NCBI RefSeq assembly: GCF_963677125.1
Contig: NZ_OY781882.1
Coordinates: 5,912,501 to 5,976,500, forward strand
Origin: an uncultured Desulfobacter sp.
GTDB taxonomy: Bacteria > Desulfobacterota > Desulfobacteria > Desulfobacterales > Desulfobacteraceae
DNA length: 64,000 nt
Direction of reading: 5' to 3'
The notes beneath the pieces were generated by a model. It did not search any database and was not told where the DNA came from. It worked only from the letters and a program-made list of their open reading frames with translations. Each line of letters starts with the position of its first letter. Within the stretch, counting starts at the first letter, position 1. Shown here piece after piece: positions 1 to 15,200 of this stretch. The position numbers were made by a program, and so were the translations under genes.

Positions 1-3000
1 ACCCATATTAAAACCGGTAACACCATCCGCCGTTACTGTTCCGGCAACATCTCCCGTTTCCCCTGTAATATCCAGGCTCAGCGTATCCGTACCGGATTCG
101 CCGTCTATCTCCACATTCTCAAGAATATGCCTCAGATTACCTTCCGTATTTCCGGCCGGATTTGAATTGCTCCCAAGATATATTACGTCATCGCCGGCAC
201 CTGCACGGATTGCCGTGGGTGAAAGTGTATAGCTGATTGGAATGATGTCATCATCATCATTACCAAAGATTTCAACAGCAGTTCCCGTTACTTCGCCTAA
301 AATTTCAAGCGTGCCGCCTTTTCCGGAATCCGCGTTCTCATAATCAATATGAATATCCACGATACCGGCAGCGTTTATGACGGCACCTTCCTCTATCAAC
401 AGGTCATCTCCTGCCAGCAAGGAGACGTTTCCAACCGTGGCCGTCAGAGTAACACCGCTTTCAACAACCAGATCATCTTCCTGTTCATTACCGGGAATAG
501 ATTCATCATCATCGTGAGAATGGAATATTAATGAATCCGCTTCATAGGATACACTTACTGTAACGGGGCTCATTGCAACCACATGAACATCTCCGCCGCT
601 GGTAATCTTATCTGCACCGGTTACCCCGCCGAGAACAAGGTTTCCGGTATTTGTGATCCAGACATCACGGTCATCACCAAAGGAATATCCTTCAAGTGAT
701 CCGACTGCCGTTTCAAGCCGGTTGTCAGCGGTTCCGATGTCCCCTGCAGCAAAAAGCAGGGTTGATCCGGCGGCAACATTCATGCCGTCAGTATTTCCGT
801 TATAGATGCTTCCGACAGGATTGGCGATGAATACAGTACCCAGAATACTTGCTGTCTGATAAAGGCTCAGATCTCCATCCGTTTCAGAGATATGTGCGCT
901 TTCCCGGCTTTGCAGTGTAAGGGTGCCTTCTCCGGTTAATCCTGCGGCACTGTTTATATCAAGATCATTTAAGTCTGCACCAATGCTTCCGTTGTCTGTA
1001 AGCATGTTGATGCTGTTAGCTGATATGTTTGCCTCCAGGTTGTTATTATAATCCAGGATTGAGACATCCGCTCTGAGATACACATCTCCGTCTGTTGAAG
1101 TAACCAAGTCAACATTCATATCCCCGGACGTTTCATAGAGGTATACATTTTCGCCGGCCTCGGCATGGAGCATGCCTTCCGGTCTTAAGTTCAGATCCAG
1201 TGTGTTTTCATTGCTTCCGATATTCGAAGCGCTGAAAAGATGGAGACTTACCGTATCAATATTTTCATAGGAATTGTCGTAACCGTCCAGGATTGAACCT
1301 GTATCAGTATAAAGGTAAATTGCCTCTTCACTATAGAGCGTGTCGATGTAAAAATCGTTTGTTACGGAGTTGAGATATATATTCTCTTGTGCCCTGGCCG
1401 TAAGAAGGCCTTGGTTTAGAAGGGTAACATCGAATGCGTCATCACTGGAACCGATATTCCCCCAGCCTGTCCGGCCGGCGGTTCCGGAAGCTTCCAGCAG
1501 TATTTCCGGAGCGGTAATATTCGCTGTCTCCCCTGAATTGCCGTCTGTAATATTCCCCTCGATTTTAATTCTCACATTCCCGTCGGATATTATATTATCA
1601 ACGGCAAGATCCTTTTCAGATCCTATATATGTATGCCCGCCGGAAACTGCTGAAACAACACCCGAAGCCGACAGGTCAAGGTCTTCTTGGCCGACGATCC
1701 GGGTTTCATGGCTGGTTATATCAACGTCGGACACATCATTTAATGCAAGTTCAACGGAAGTGGATAGTTTGAAGGTAAACTCATCTACCACAACCGCATA
1801 GTATGTTTGGCCTTCAACAATTCCATCAATATTATAGAGGTTCCATTTATCCGGAAACTGAATTTCATCACCGCTTTCAAGTTCATGGGGTCGTCCTAAA
1901 GTGATTGCATCATCAGGTCCGTCTATAATTATCAGGCTGTCACGTTCAGCGGCAGCAAGCGTAACTTTCTGAGCCTCGTTCAAATCAGTGATACCTTCTG
2001 ATAGATCAATTACAATCTCTTCCATATCCGCACCGACCGCCTGACCGTTAAGCACAATGTTTCGTCCAATAATATTGGCTTCTTCAATCCGCGTTGTGGT
2101 ATCGGATGTTTTTTTGAGCCATCCGCCGCCGACGGAATACGTCAACTGGGCCTCAGTCCAGGAAGAACCCTGTCGCATTGCATCAATTTCAGAGAAGCTG
2201 TGAACTCCGGTTGCACCTTCGGCCGTCAGGTCTATCATCACCGGATCATTTTCACCGGCATCCTCCTGGGAAAGGGCCAGCTGAATTGTTGTGGAATCAA
2301 CAACAATCACATAATAAATCTCCCCGTCTTCAAGGCCTCCGACGGCTGAGCCGGATTCAACATGATAGATAACTCCTTGGCCTGTCCTGAAAATATGGGC
2401 ACCAAGGATGATTGAATCGGTTTCGTCAATCAGGTCACCGTCAACATCAAAAGTAGGCTCATATATTTCAGAGTCGGCATATGACCAGTCTTCTATCTCT
2501 TCATCACCCAGAACACCATAGACCTCGTGCAGTTCACGATATTCAACCGTACGCTTTGCTTCCTGGGTTTCTATTGCGTCCGAAACAAATTTATCAAGCG
2601 CATCACCGCTTAACCCCTGATCTTCTCCAACCTGAGTGTAGTGTTCTTCATACGCCGTTTTCTCTTCATCGCTGAAAGTGATTTCAAAATTTTCATCAAA
2701 ATAACCGTCATCTTCCTGCTGGTGCCTTGTATACCAGTAACTGTAGTATTCGTTTTCTCTCATGGACACATAGGCATCAATGGTCTCATTTGCAGCCTGT
2801 TCGGCGGCTTGCCCTGTGAGGTTCATGGCATCCCACATACTCACAAGCTCTGCAACAGCCTCTTCATCGGTTTGTTCTTCACGATTTGAATCACGCAGGG
2901 CCCCGGTTTGAGCCGTTATGGTTACATCTCCGGTCTCAGATTCAACACTTATAATGTTTAGGCTTTCACTTTTTTCCTCTATATTAATATCTTCATTTGC

Positions 3001-3250
3001 AAGGGCAATCAGGCCGCTTGATGAAGATATGGCCGTATCGATCCCGAGAGCCTGGTTCTGTGAGCCTATCTCACCGCCTGATGTCAGATTTATTTTACCA
3101 CCCTGAATATACGAATCAGAATCAAATCCAAGAATATTGCCTCTTGCCGTCAGGGTAACATCCCCGACCGCTCCGGTCTTGACTTCCACAGGCGTAAAGA
3201 CATGCTCACCGGTATCTGCATCCCCCAGTGCTACAAAATCCGGATTACTT
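1..3250 (-). repeat. Distal visible part: beta-strand repeats with two isolated 'HGL' modules
   Basis: Beyond the tandem array the protein returns to short strand units of the type 'GDVTITAxxGxxxDxN', for example GDVYLRADVSI and GSIYNGNTDGMNV, typical of filamentous-haemagglutinin-like helices. Between about 2450 and 2900 it includes a Glu/Tyr/Gln-rich charged helix-like segment (DEEAVAELVSMWDAMNL onward). No stop occurs, so the C-terminus and any type I secretion signal lie outside the window. Confidence 0.7.
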
Positions 3251-6200
3251 ATCAGGATGTCATCAAGGGTTGATGTGAGTTGAAATGCTGTTGGACTTAC
3301 CACCACAACATAATAACTTTTTCCGTCAGTAAGTCCGCCGACGGCATTGCCTGTTCCGGTATGATAAATAACTTCCTGTCCCGTCACAAGGCCATGGGCA
3401 TAGCCGACATCTATCGTGTTGCCGCTTATTACATCCTGAGCTTGGTTCAGCCCTTCGGTTTCAATAACTGCCAGCGTATGGCCGGAGCCTTCGCTTCCTG
3501 CCAGCCCAAGCTCAATAAAGTTCCCCAGGGTTATGTCTTCAAGAGAGGATGCAAGCCGTATTGTCTGGGAATTGACAATGTTTACGTAATAGTTTGATCC
3601 ATCCGTAAGCCCGATTATACTTGTATTTCCATTGCCTCCATTGCCGTATACGACAAGATCACCATCATTGAGGTCGTGATCTCCCAGGGATATTGTCTGC
3701 TGTAGGGTGCTGATTTCGTTTGCCGGGTCAAGATCAATGGTTTCTTTGTATGAAAAGCTGTGGCTGCTGCCGTCAAAATTGCTCAGGTTAAGCTCAACAG
3801 GGTTATTTTCTGCGTCCAGAAGTATTATCGTCGTATTATTTACTTTCCTGACCGTATAGGTTGCGCCGTCTGTAAGGCCAATATCTGTTCCATTGATATG
3901 ATATACGACCTGATCACCTGTCTTAAAGCCATGCTCCACACCCAGATCAAGTTTGTTTAACGACACAAGGTGAAAATCGCTTAAAAGATCGTCGTCATCG
4001 GTGCCTGCCAATGCCAGCTGTTCGGCAATGTCGACATCCACCGGGTTGCCGTCCGTATCCTCAAGGGTGACCCCGTTTTCATAAACACCCGTAACAATAT
4101 AGGTTGCACCATTCACGAGATCATCAAGGCGCATACCTGACCCGCTTTTGAATTGAACGGTTTCACCCACACTCAGAAGTTCGGAACTATCCAGCTGAAC
4201 AATGCTTTGCGATGATAGCTTATACTGGATATTATCATTAATATTTGCAGGGTCTATATTCAGATCAACAATGTTTTCGTCCTGATCAAGAAGTCTGAAA
4301 CTTCCCGAATCTATTACGTCAACAGTATAAGCGGTTCCTTCCGTAAGCCCGAACAGTGACGCCGCACCACTGTCCACACCGTTTGAGCTGTTAATTGTAT
4401 GAAAGACAACCTTCTGTCCATCTGAAAATTGGTGCTCTGCATTGATTATTTCTTTGCAGCTCAAAGTATGGTTCGTGCCTGAGCTCTGGCTGAAGTCAAG
4501 GGCTATGGCACTGCTTCCGTCTGAAAGGGTGATCGTGTCTCCATCAGTTCCTTCTATAAAGTAACTGTTTCCGGACACCAGGCCGCCTATGGCATCCGCG
4601 GTCCCCGGGCTGTAAGTCACTGCATCGTTTGTGCTCCAGCTGTGAGCCTCGTCCAGAACAATATATTGATCCTGCACAGTCGGGTCAAAGTCAGGCGTAT
4701 CCACATCGGCCGTTCCCGGGTCGTTGTCATCATCATAGGTAAATTTATGTCCGCCCGGAGAGGCTGAATCAAACCCGAAATTTATAGCTTCTCCGCCTTC
4801 CGTTTCCGAAAGGGTTACTGTCCGAGAATCAATAACCGTTACAAAATAATCATCACCATCTGTCAGACCGTCTACAGCCGTGCCGTTTGATACATAGGTA
4901 ACCAGCTGGGAATCGTTCAGGCCGTGATCCGCGTTAAATACCAGGTATGTATCCTGTGCTGTGGGGTTGAGGTTTATCCCGCCAAGGCTGTGATTGCTGC
5001 CGGATGCATTGCTGAAATCCATTCCTATGGCAACGCCGCCTGTACCGTGTTTTATGCTTAGGGTGCGGCCGGAAATATTGATCACGTTATATGTTGTGAC
5101 ATCGGCCAGACCTGCTATTCCACCCCAGCCGTTGCTGTTGTATGTCACCCTGTCACCGCTTGCGGGATTATACTCCCTATCGATAATAACTGCGTTTTCA
5201 TCTGTTTCCTGGGCCAGGATAAGATAGCTGTCCTGGTCGGACGGGGAGAACGAGAAGGTTCCCTTGGTCGCATGTGTTAAAGTATGAACGCCGTCATCGT
5301 CGGTTGCCGTGTCGAAGTTAAATTCAATTGCTTGAGTACCGCCAACAACCGCAAGGGCAACAGTTCGATCATCCAGAACTGAAACCTCGTATGTTTTATC
5401 GTTTGAAAGGCCATCCACTTCAACGTTATTTGCTCCGCCTTTACCGTATGTTACCTCATCACCGGTTACCAGATTATGGTCTGCAGTAAAGACAATATAA
5501 ATAAATTGGTCTGATTTCACGATTTTGACTTCGTCGTTTCCATTTTCAAGAAGATGAACCTGCGACTCCGAGTCACCAGGCGCACCAAAATCAAACTCTA
5601 TGGCTGATTCACCGCTCTCGTGCCGCAGCATAATCGTATTAAGCGCCACAGTCTCAACTATAAAGTCGGTAGAATCGCCTAATCCACCGATTGAGTCGTT
5701 TGATCCGCTGTCATAAACAACTTCAAGCCCATCGTAAAATTCGTTGCTGATACTTATTTGCGTGCCGTTTGTCTGACCCGAGGGATCAACGCTGACGATA
5801 TTATCCTCTGCCGGCAGATCGGACATTCCGGCAAACGGGTTGAAATTCGTATCATTTGCTGAAATTCTTGATAGGGAATGTCCTGACGCCTCAAAATCAT
5901 CACTCACTGTAAACGTAACCGGGTCGCCTCCCTGTGTTGCGGAAAGCCTTACTGAATCACTGTCTGCATGTACAACATAATATGTAACGCCCTGGGTCAG
6001 CCACGAAATCTCACTTTCACCACTTTGCTGCTGATAAATATATTCTACTGCGTCACCATCAGCGAATCCATGGCCGCTGCCCAGATAGAGCCGGTTGTCC
6101 GTATTGCTGTCATCCGGATTAAACGCCACAACATGAACCTGGGGATCATCGGGTTCAAATGTTATTTCAGAGTCGACTCCCAGGCTGTGTGTATCATCAT

Positions 6201-9200
6201 CCTGAATGTCGGCAGGCACATCTATTTCAATTAATTGATCCGTGTTGATGTCCAGAAGCCTGATGGTCTTTACATCCACAACGTCTACTTTGTATGTTTG
6301 ACCGTTATCAAGATTTATTATTTCATCACCCGAGCCCTCATGATAGTAGACCACTTCCTGATCCTGTATGAAATTATGTTCCGTTTCAAAGGCAATACTG
6401 TTTTTGTATCCCCCGACAGCGGTGGAGGGATCAAAACTGAAGGTTTCTTTGATTACATCGCCGTCATCGGTAACCGTAAAAGGATTGATTGAAATATAGG
6501 TACCGCCGTCTGCCGGTTCAAAGCTGTGATCAAAGCCCGTCGCTTCATCAGCATTAAGGGTTATAATGTTGGGCAGATATGAAATAATCGTTTCCCTGTC
6601 ACCACTTAAGCGAATACGTGTTTCATCAACTACCGACACGTAATATGTTTCACCGTCAACCAGGCCGGGTATAACAGCGGAATCGCTGCTGTATACTACC
6701 GCCTGGCCGTCAATAAACCCGTGCGCCAGGCCGAAATCGATAATGCCGCTTGAAACCGTTGATCCGCCGTCAAGATCAGCCGTTACTGAATCAATCACAC
6801 CATCATCAATGATAAGACAATGGTTTTCTGAATTTTTTGTGGAATTGATTTGAATGACCAGGCCGTCTACGGCGCTTAATCCGTTGTCCTTTAAATCTTC
6901 TTTTGCCGATACCAAGGTTGAGGTTTCCGTGGACGCCGATGCAAGCATCAGGGTGGTTGTATTTATCACAAGCACCTTGTATTCCGTGTTATCCGTCAAT
7001 CCATTCAGCGCAACTCCCATTTCACTTGAGTAGGTTATCAGGTCACCGGTATTCAGACCATGTGCCGTTCCAAGATCGATGGTATAGGTTGAATCATCCA
7101 CAGATTCGGCCGAATCAAATTCAAAGGTTTCACCCGGGCCCTGGAAAGGATCAAAGTGCGGAATGACAATTTCTTTAACCGTCAGGTCTCCGATGAGTTC
7201 CTGGATTGAAATATCACCGCCATCTGTATATGCCGTTACCGTACCGCCATCCAGTTTTGTTAAAATGGCGTTTTCTTCTCCTATGCCGGTTCCCGCATAG
7301 AGGCGAAGATCGCTTGTATTTATCAGGGCAGAGGTATTCCCATCGGCCCGATCTATTGAACCTGAACTTACAAGTTCGGTTACCCCGCTGTTATTTATTA
7401 TTGACCCCTGCAGAATAATATCCTGTGATGACGTCACATTGACCTGGGCTTCATCCAAGCCGCTGAAGGTGATATCAACGGCATAATCCGCCGCAATCGT
7501 ATGGGTATGAACATCTTTGCTGGACTGCTGCATGACGACTTCTGCATAGGATGAATGAATGGGCAGATAAAGCCATACGGGAATCCAGAATTTTCCGACA
7601 AAAGGTGCCCAGCCATAAAAACCATGATCCTGCCATTCCCAATAGGTTGTGTCTTTCTGGTATGGATTTGTATCTTTCAGGTCTATGCCAAGGCTGTTTT
7701 CTAGATCATCAAGTTGTGAGTTTGGTACCTGAGTGAAAGCGCCAAGAATTACCTCTTCATACGAGTAGCTGTAAATGTAGTCGGAACTATTGGTATCGAC
7801 ATAATACTCGCCTTCCAACAGGGGTGAAGGATCAACAAAATAACTTGCAGCCTGCCATTCCTTACTGTCGGCAATAAGCGCATCTATTGTAACCAGCCAC
7901 AGGTCCAAGGAGTTTACCCAGTTTTTCCTTATTTCAACATTCCCTTTACTCTGTCCGGTTACCCAGCTGTATTTAAGCCCGTCGGTCGGCTGGTACTGAG
8001 TGCTGTCGGCGCCTTCAATAAGGGCTTCTACCCCGTTGGTTTCCACAACGATTCCTTCACTGGTTTTTGTGTAAACCGTTGTTGTTTTTTGAGTTCCCGA
8101 GGTATCTATTATCCTTACCTCTCCTTCCACCTCTTCGCCGACATCCAGTGTGTTTAGGGCGATTTCATAGTCGCTCTGATTATCAATATTTATCCGGCCG
8201 AAACCGTCAAGAACATTAATCTCTCCCCCGTTCATGTCCGTATTGATGATATCTCCGTATAGCTGGACAAAGCCGCCTTCTATGCTGATATCCTTAATTT
8301 CGATTACATTGTCTTTGGCATTATAATAGACAATATTTCCGACATGTTGTGCATTGTCGCCCAGATCAAGGAGATACATGTAATTGACATTGGCGGCCCC
8401 GGACGCAAGCTGCTGCTGATAGTCATACTCGTACCCTTCGATCTGTGAGTGGAGTGCGTTTCCGTCTTCAGTGCCCCTTGCCGCCAGTGTAATTGTCTTG
8501 TCCTTAAATCCGCTCTGGATATAACCGTTCAGGTTTAAATGTTCGGCTGCTATAAATATCCGGTTACCGACAATTCGGGAACCATCGGTGTTGTCCGCCA
8601 GAGCGTCAATTATATCTTTCACGGTTCCGGTGCTTGAATCGGTTACGGTAACATCTGTTTTCGTACTTTCAGTATAATCGGTAACCTCGCTCCAGTTACC
8701 CGTGGGAATACCGCCGATATGGTCAAATACCGGAATACTTGACTGTACAAAATCTTTTCCCGCATAAAATGAAACGGTTCCGGCAGTAATGGTAACATCA
8801 TCAGTAAGGTCGTCCATACTTGCCCAGATGTAGATACTTCCTTCGGTGGATACATCAATAAAACCGTTCAGGTTTGTCATATCACCGGTAATTTCTATGC
8901 TCGGTTCCCCTCGATTTTCTATAATGATTCCGGGCTCAGGAGATGAGTCCGATTTGGTCACAATTTCGGTAAAGCTTTCCAGTTCTTCACTTGTTTCATC
9001 AAGGAATCCAAGGTTAAACCTGATATACCCGCCTGAATATGTGGGAATGGTGATATCGTCCGTCTTGAGGTAATTGTCTGTGGTATTTTTAATAACGATC
9101 TGAGAATCACTTGATGATATCAGCTCTCCGGTTTTGTTTCCGGTCAGGGTGTGTCCTCTTAGAATTATATCGGCCGAAGTTGCGGCAATTGAACCAAGGT

Positions 9201-12200
9201 TAATGTAGTCGACATCCGTACCGCCATCTTCAAAACCGTCCCTCAACGTTTCCAGTATTGAAAGCTGGGCATTAAATTGATCCTCTGCCGAAGTTCCGGC
9301 CCAGTCATCCCTCAGGCTGGTAACCTCTGCAATACGGGCATCAATGGCTTCGAGAAGGTTACTGCCGCTGTCAATGACGTGGCTGGTCCCGTCTCCCATG
9401 GTCAAAATTGCCTCAATCATGCCGTCTTCGTCGTTATCCGCATAAGTGACTACGGCATCCTGGTCGGAAACGGCAACGACCATATCGCCTCCGCCGTATG
9501 ATGCACCGTCAATGTGTATTATCTTAAGTGTATTGTCATCCAGACCGTCAACTCCACTTGCGGCCAGACTGCTTTCATCCTGTGCAAACAGGAGAACCAG
9601 TTTATTTCCGACACCTGCTTCAACAGTTCCGGCAATAACAACATCCGCGCTTCCTTTCTGAACGCCGCCGTTACCGCCTTTAATTTCAAGGGACGCATCA
9701 CCGCCGAAAGCCTCACTTAAACTTTCAAGGGCTTCTCTGTACAGATCTTTTCCAGTACCCTTTCCAACTACGTTTATGTCACCCATTTCCGTAATGATGT
9801 TGACATTACCGCCGCTTCCAACCCAGGCACCTTGTTCAACCGTTACCGTATTTGTTTGATTGATGGTCCCGTCCGCATCAGGTGGTAAATTTATTGGGAA
9901 AACAGTCCTGTTCCAGAGATCTGTTTTGGCTGCTACATTATAGGTGTTGATTTCACCGGTTCTGTCTTCTCCGGACATAAGGCTGAGTTCACCACCTGCC
10001 AGAAGTACGGCGCCGCTTCCTATAATAACGTCATTATCAACATCTGTACGTGCCACGGATTCACCCTGGGCAGCTCCCGCAAGTCCGTAGGTTTTAGCAT
10101 TTGCCTTGGCTTCAACATCCATATCCGCTCTCACGGATATATCCAGATCACCAATACTTGCCATATCAACATCGCCGATATCTATTGTGGCGCTGTTGTT
10201 ATCGTTTTCGATTATTGACTGCGCTTTGGCAACAGATATAAGTCCGCCGGAATCCAGTTTTGCCTTGTCCCGGGCAGTGATATCCGTAAGTATGGCCAGG
10301 TTGATATTGCCGTTTGTTCCGCTTACATCTTCCGTATTAATGGATACTGCGTCGGAAATGACGATATCCGTTGCATTGCTGATTACGGTGACACCGGCCA
10401 CCGCAGGAAGATCCACCGCTCCGCCCGATCCTGATTTTAGATTATATGCATCATTATCCAGCCAGTCTTTTTCTATCCTGTTAAATGCTTCAATATTGAT
10501 ATCACCGGCAGTAATTTCTACGCCTTCTCCTATGGAGATATCTATATCACTGTCCGCATTATTTTCGCATGCTGCGCCGCTTGCACCAAGGAGTGCTGCA
10601 TTGGAACTGTCCGATTTGCCGTTAAATTTTAGGGTATGATCCGCTGTAATAATAAATTCCGAGGCATTTATTTCACTTTCATTCCCGATGGTAATTGTCG
10701 TTGTGCTGTTATTCTCCGTTTTAGAAAGAGACGCGTTACCTGATAGGATGCCGCCGCTTCCGGCCTCCGTTTCAGCATAGCTGTCGTCTGTTCCGCCGGC
10801 TTCCACAGTCAGGTTTCCGCCGTTATATACAACATGATTTCCAACTATGACTTGTGCAACGGTTTCAGTCGTAACCCTGGCAGAGCTCTTGCCTGCCGCA
10901 ACAAGCCCCACTGTATTGCTGTCGGCCACAGCCTTTTGTTTACTGTTGTTTTCAGCTGTTATGGACGCACTGTCTGAAATCGTAAGCGTCGTATTATCCT
11001 GTATATAATTTTGAACTTCGCTGTTGTTTGTCACCTTGCTTATGGTTGCGTCAACGCCGATAAGTCCGCCTGCCGAACCTGTTGAACCGGTATTTGCCGA
11101 ATAACCGGTTTGGGGAAGCAGTTGTTCTGCCGCAATACTCAGACTGTCGGCGGTTATAACGCTGCTGTTTCCACCGATATAGGCTTCAATCGTGGGAGAT
11201 ACATTTGCTGTGGCTGATGATACGCCGACAGCCATTGTTCCTGCATTTACGCCGTATACCTGGACATCCGCTTTGGGCTGTGCCGATGCATATATAATAA
11301 TATTTTCAGCGTCAACGTCGATATCTGAAACGTAGGCCTTTGTTGCCGAAGTGATGGTTCCGATTCCCGTTGATCCGCCCTCTGCAACGGAAATAATTCC
11401 TCCGGCCACCGAAGATGAGCCGGTCTGAACAACGGCAGTGGAAACATCCGTTGCCGTGATGTTAAGGTCACCGTTAATAAGCAGATCGTTTTCATCAATA
11501 GGCAGATCGCCTTTATCCACAAATGCCATGGTTTGTGTATCTATTATATTTGTGGCGGTCGCCCCGCCTCCGCTGACGGCGTAACCGAAAAATGTTGCGC
11601 TTACGGCGGCTGATGCAGCGGTGGCGGTGGCTGTGATCTCGGCATTTTCATTGGCTTCTACATTCATATCACCGTTTTTAGTATTAATCTTGGAACCGAT
11701 CACATAGGCCTTGACCTTATTAAATATGCGGCTGTCGGCAACGACCAGTCCCATGGATATGGCTGCGCCCACTCCGCCGTATGATGCGGCAAGTGATGCG
11801 GCACCCGCGTCTGATGTGATGGTTGAATCATCATCCGCCAGAAGGGCGAGGCTGTTGACATCAACATCGGAATCTTGAATGGCTGCTTCAACGTCAGTGC
11901 TGATCAAATTTGATGTGAGCACGCCCGACCCGCTGAGTGTTCCGGCACCGATGGCGATTGAAACGGCCGATGATGCAGCCTTTACCAATGCATTGATGTT
12001 CTCCTCGGCCGTGGCATGCTGGGTCAAATCGCCGGAAGCGTCTATAATCGAATCTTCGATATAAGCCCTGACTTGGGCGGGCTTGTTGTTGTTAAAAAGA
12101 TCATAACCGATGAGATTGCGGGCCAGGGATGCCCCTATGGAAACCCCGATACCGACTAAGCCGTCGGTAAAGGCGGCACTTGCGGATGCGACAACCGCAT

Positions 12201-15200
12201 TGATTTCAGCCGTATCCGAGGCTTCCAAAATAATATCACCGGCACTGTCGATGGTGCTGTTGGTGATATAGGCGGTTGTTTCATTGAGGATGATATTGGT
12301 GGCAACGGCACCGGCACCGCTGACCGAAACGGCGGCCATGCCGCCCAACGCCGCAGCCAGTGACGCAGCCGAGGTAACGGCGTTTATGGTAGAGGCTTCG
12401 GTTGCCCTCAGGGTCACCGAACCTGATGAATCTGTGGTTGTTACATCCGCGTTATTGATAAAGGCACAAACTTCATTGCCGATTTCATTATGTGCAACGG
12501 AAACGCCGATTGATATGGAAACCCCGACCTGCCCGAATGCGGCGGCAAGACTTCCTGTTCCGGTCAGGGCGCAAATTTTCGAGGTGTCCTCGGCGACCAG
12601 TGTTACACTGCCTGCCTCAATGTCCGTCACACCGTCGTCCTCATCAATAAATGATTTAACATCTGTTGTAATAGTGTTTACGGCCACAGATCCGGCACCG
12701 CTGACACTCACGCCGATACCCCCGCCGGACACTGCCGCTGAACCGGATACAACAACCGCATCAATGGACTGATCGGAATGGGATAGAAGACTTACAGTGC
12801 CGTCCGCGTCAACAACGGAATCCAGGATATACGCCTGGACCTCTGCAGGGGCCTCTATGAGGTTGACCTGCTTCCATAAATCCGTATTTCCGTAATCCTG
12901 GGTTTTCAGGTTGACGTATCCCTCGCCGTCTTCAGGTACCTGGGATTGGGAACCGATGTATTCATAAACATCTCCTGCCCGGACGCCGCTTTCTATCTTC
13001 ACCCGGTCTCCGTCCGCGATCTGCGTGCGTGATGCCGATGTTGTATAGTCATATGACGTATCAAAGGCAAGATCCCAGCCGACGAGGTTTCGGGCAAAGG
13101 ACAAACCGATGGAAACGCCGACGCCGACGACACCACCGGCAACCGATGCCGATGCAGAGACCACGCCTGCGGCAATGGTCGGTGTGGAGACGCTGAAAGT
13201 GTCACCGTCTCTTGTAATGACATATGCACTGCCTGTAATTCTGTCTATGACCGACCATTCCTTTTGTGCATCACGGATGGTGACCGCAAGATCTCCTGAA
13301 TTGACAAGCCCTTTAGCCGTCAGGGTAGAGGATAATTCCGCAATAAAGGTTTTATCCGCGCTGATATCAGCGTTTCTTTCATTGGTACCTGCCGTATCCG
13401 GATTATCTTCAGCCGTGGAATCCGCATCATCCATTTTGTCGGCGAAAGCCTCCCAATCGGTTTTTGTAAATGTATAAATATCAGGAGATGCAGAGAGGCT
13501 TTCTGCCGATATATTCACATCCGCCGCACTGTCAATGGTGCCGTCCTCTATATAGGCATTGGTTTGGGTCAAAATAATATTGGTTGCCTCGGCGCCGGCA
13601 CCGCTTACGGAAACGGCAACCCCGCCGGCTGTAAGGGCCGACGAGGCTGCAGCGGAGATCGCATTTATCTGGGAATGTTCAAGGGCGTGTACACCGATGC
13701 CGGTGTTCGTGGTGGTGATGGTGCTGTCCATGACATATGCCGCAACATCATTGTGAATCATGTTATGGGCCAGGGAGACTCCAACGGATACGCCGACGCC
13801 CACCACGCCGAATGCGGCGGCAACGGACGCGGACCCTGCAAACGCCATGATCTGTGATGTGTCATCTGCCTTAATATCGACACTGCCCGCAGTGATTGTT
13901 GAATTTTCGATGGTGGATTTAATATCAGCAGCAATCGAATTTATGGCCACAACACCTGTTCCGCTGACGCCCACACCCACGCCGCCGGGGGCGATTGCCG
14001 CAGATGCGGCAATCACGGCAGCCCGGATAGTTTCTTGGGAAACAGCCGACATGATGAATGCATCATCCGCATCAACCGTTGAATCCTTTACAAAGGCAAC
14101 GGCACCTGTAGAATCCACTTCGGAACCGATGAAGTTTCCGGCATAGGATGCCCCGATTGATACCCCGACGCCCACGCCGCCACCGGCGATGGCCGCGGTT
14201 GAGGCCAGTACAACGGCATTGAGTGCCGATGTATCCGAGGCGTTGATCGTTACCCCCCCACCGCTGTCAAGGGTGCTGTCCAGCACATAGGCCTCGGTGG
14301 TGGTCAAAATCACATTGGTGGCCGCAGCCCCGGCACCGCTGACCGCAACACCGACACCGCCGATGCCCACTCCAAGGGACGCCGCCGCAGTAAGTGCGTT
14401 GATGGTGGCCGATTCCGTGGCCTCGATAGTTATATCACCGGTTGTGGTGGTAACACCGTCGGCTCCGGCATTATAGACGTATGCGGCCACATCGTTTTCA
14501 ATCTGGTTATAGGCCCCGGAGATACCGATGGAGACCCCTACGCCAACGCCGCCCACAGCCGCCGCAAGACTTGCCCCGGCAGTCACTGCGGATATCCCGG
14601 ACGCGTCTTCGGCACTGATGGTCAGGCTGCCTGCCGTAATCCCGTCTGTCCCATCGCCCTCTATAAACGCTTTAACATCCGTGGCGATTGTATTTATGGC
14701 CACCGCCCCGGCCCCGCTGACTGATACGCCGACCCCGCCGCCGGTGGCATCTGCCGACCCTGCCGTAACAAGGGCGTCAATGGACTGATCGGAGAATGCG
14801 GTTACCGACATATCCCCAACGGCACTGACATTGGAATTCAGGATGTAAGATTGGACCTCCACGGGCGACTGAATCAGGTTGACCTGTTTCCAAAGGTCCT
14901 CGTTGCCGTAATCCTGCATGGACAGTTTTGCACTGCCGATGGATTCCCATTGGCTTGTATTCAGATAATTTGCACTGCTGAGATCGACTGTGGTTCCGCT
15001 GTTTCCGGTATACCGGTAAATGGAGGTACCGGTTCCCTTTGACGAATCATACCCTGTGTTGACCTTTACAAGATCCCCTTCATTAATGGTTTTTGTGCCG
15101 TCGGCGGAGGTGTAGTTGTACAGGGTCGCATCCGCACCAACATACTCGTAAACATAGCCCTCACGCACCCCGTCCCCGACTTTGACGGTATCTCCCTGCT

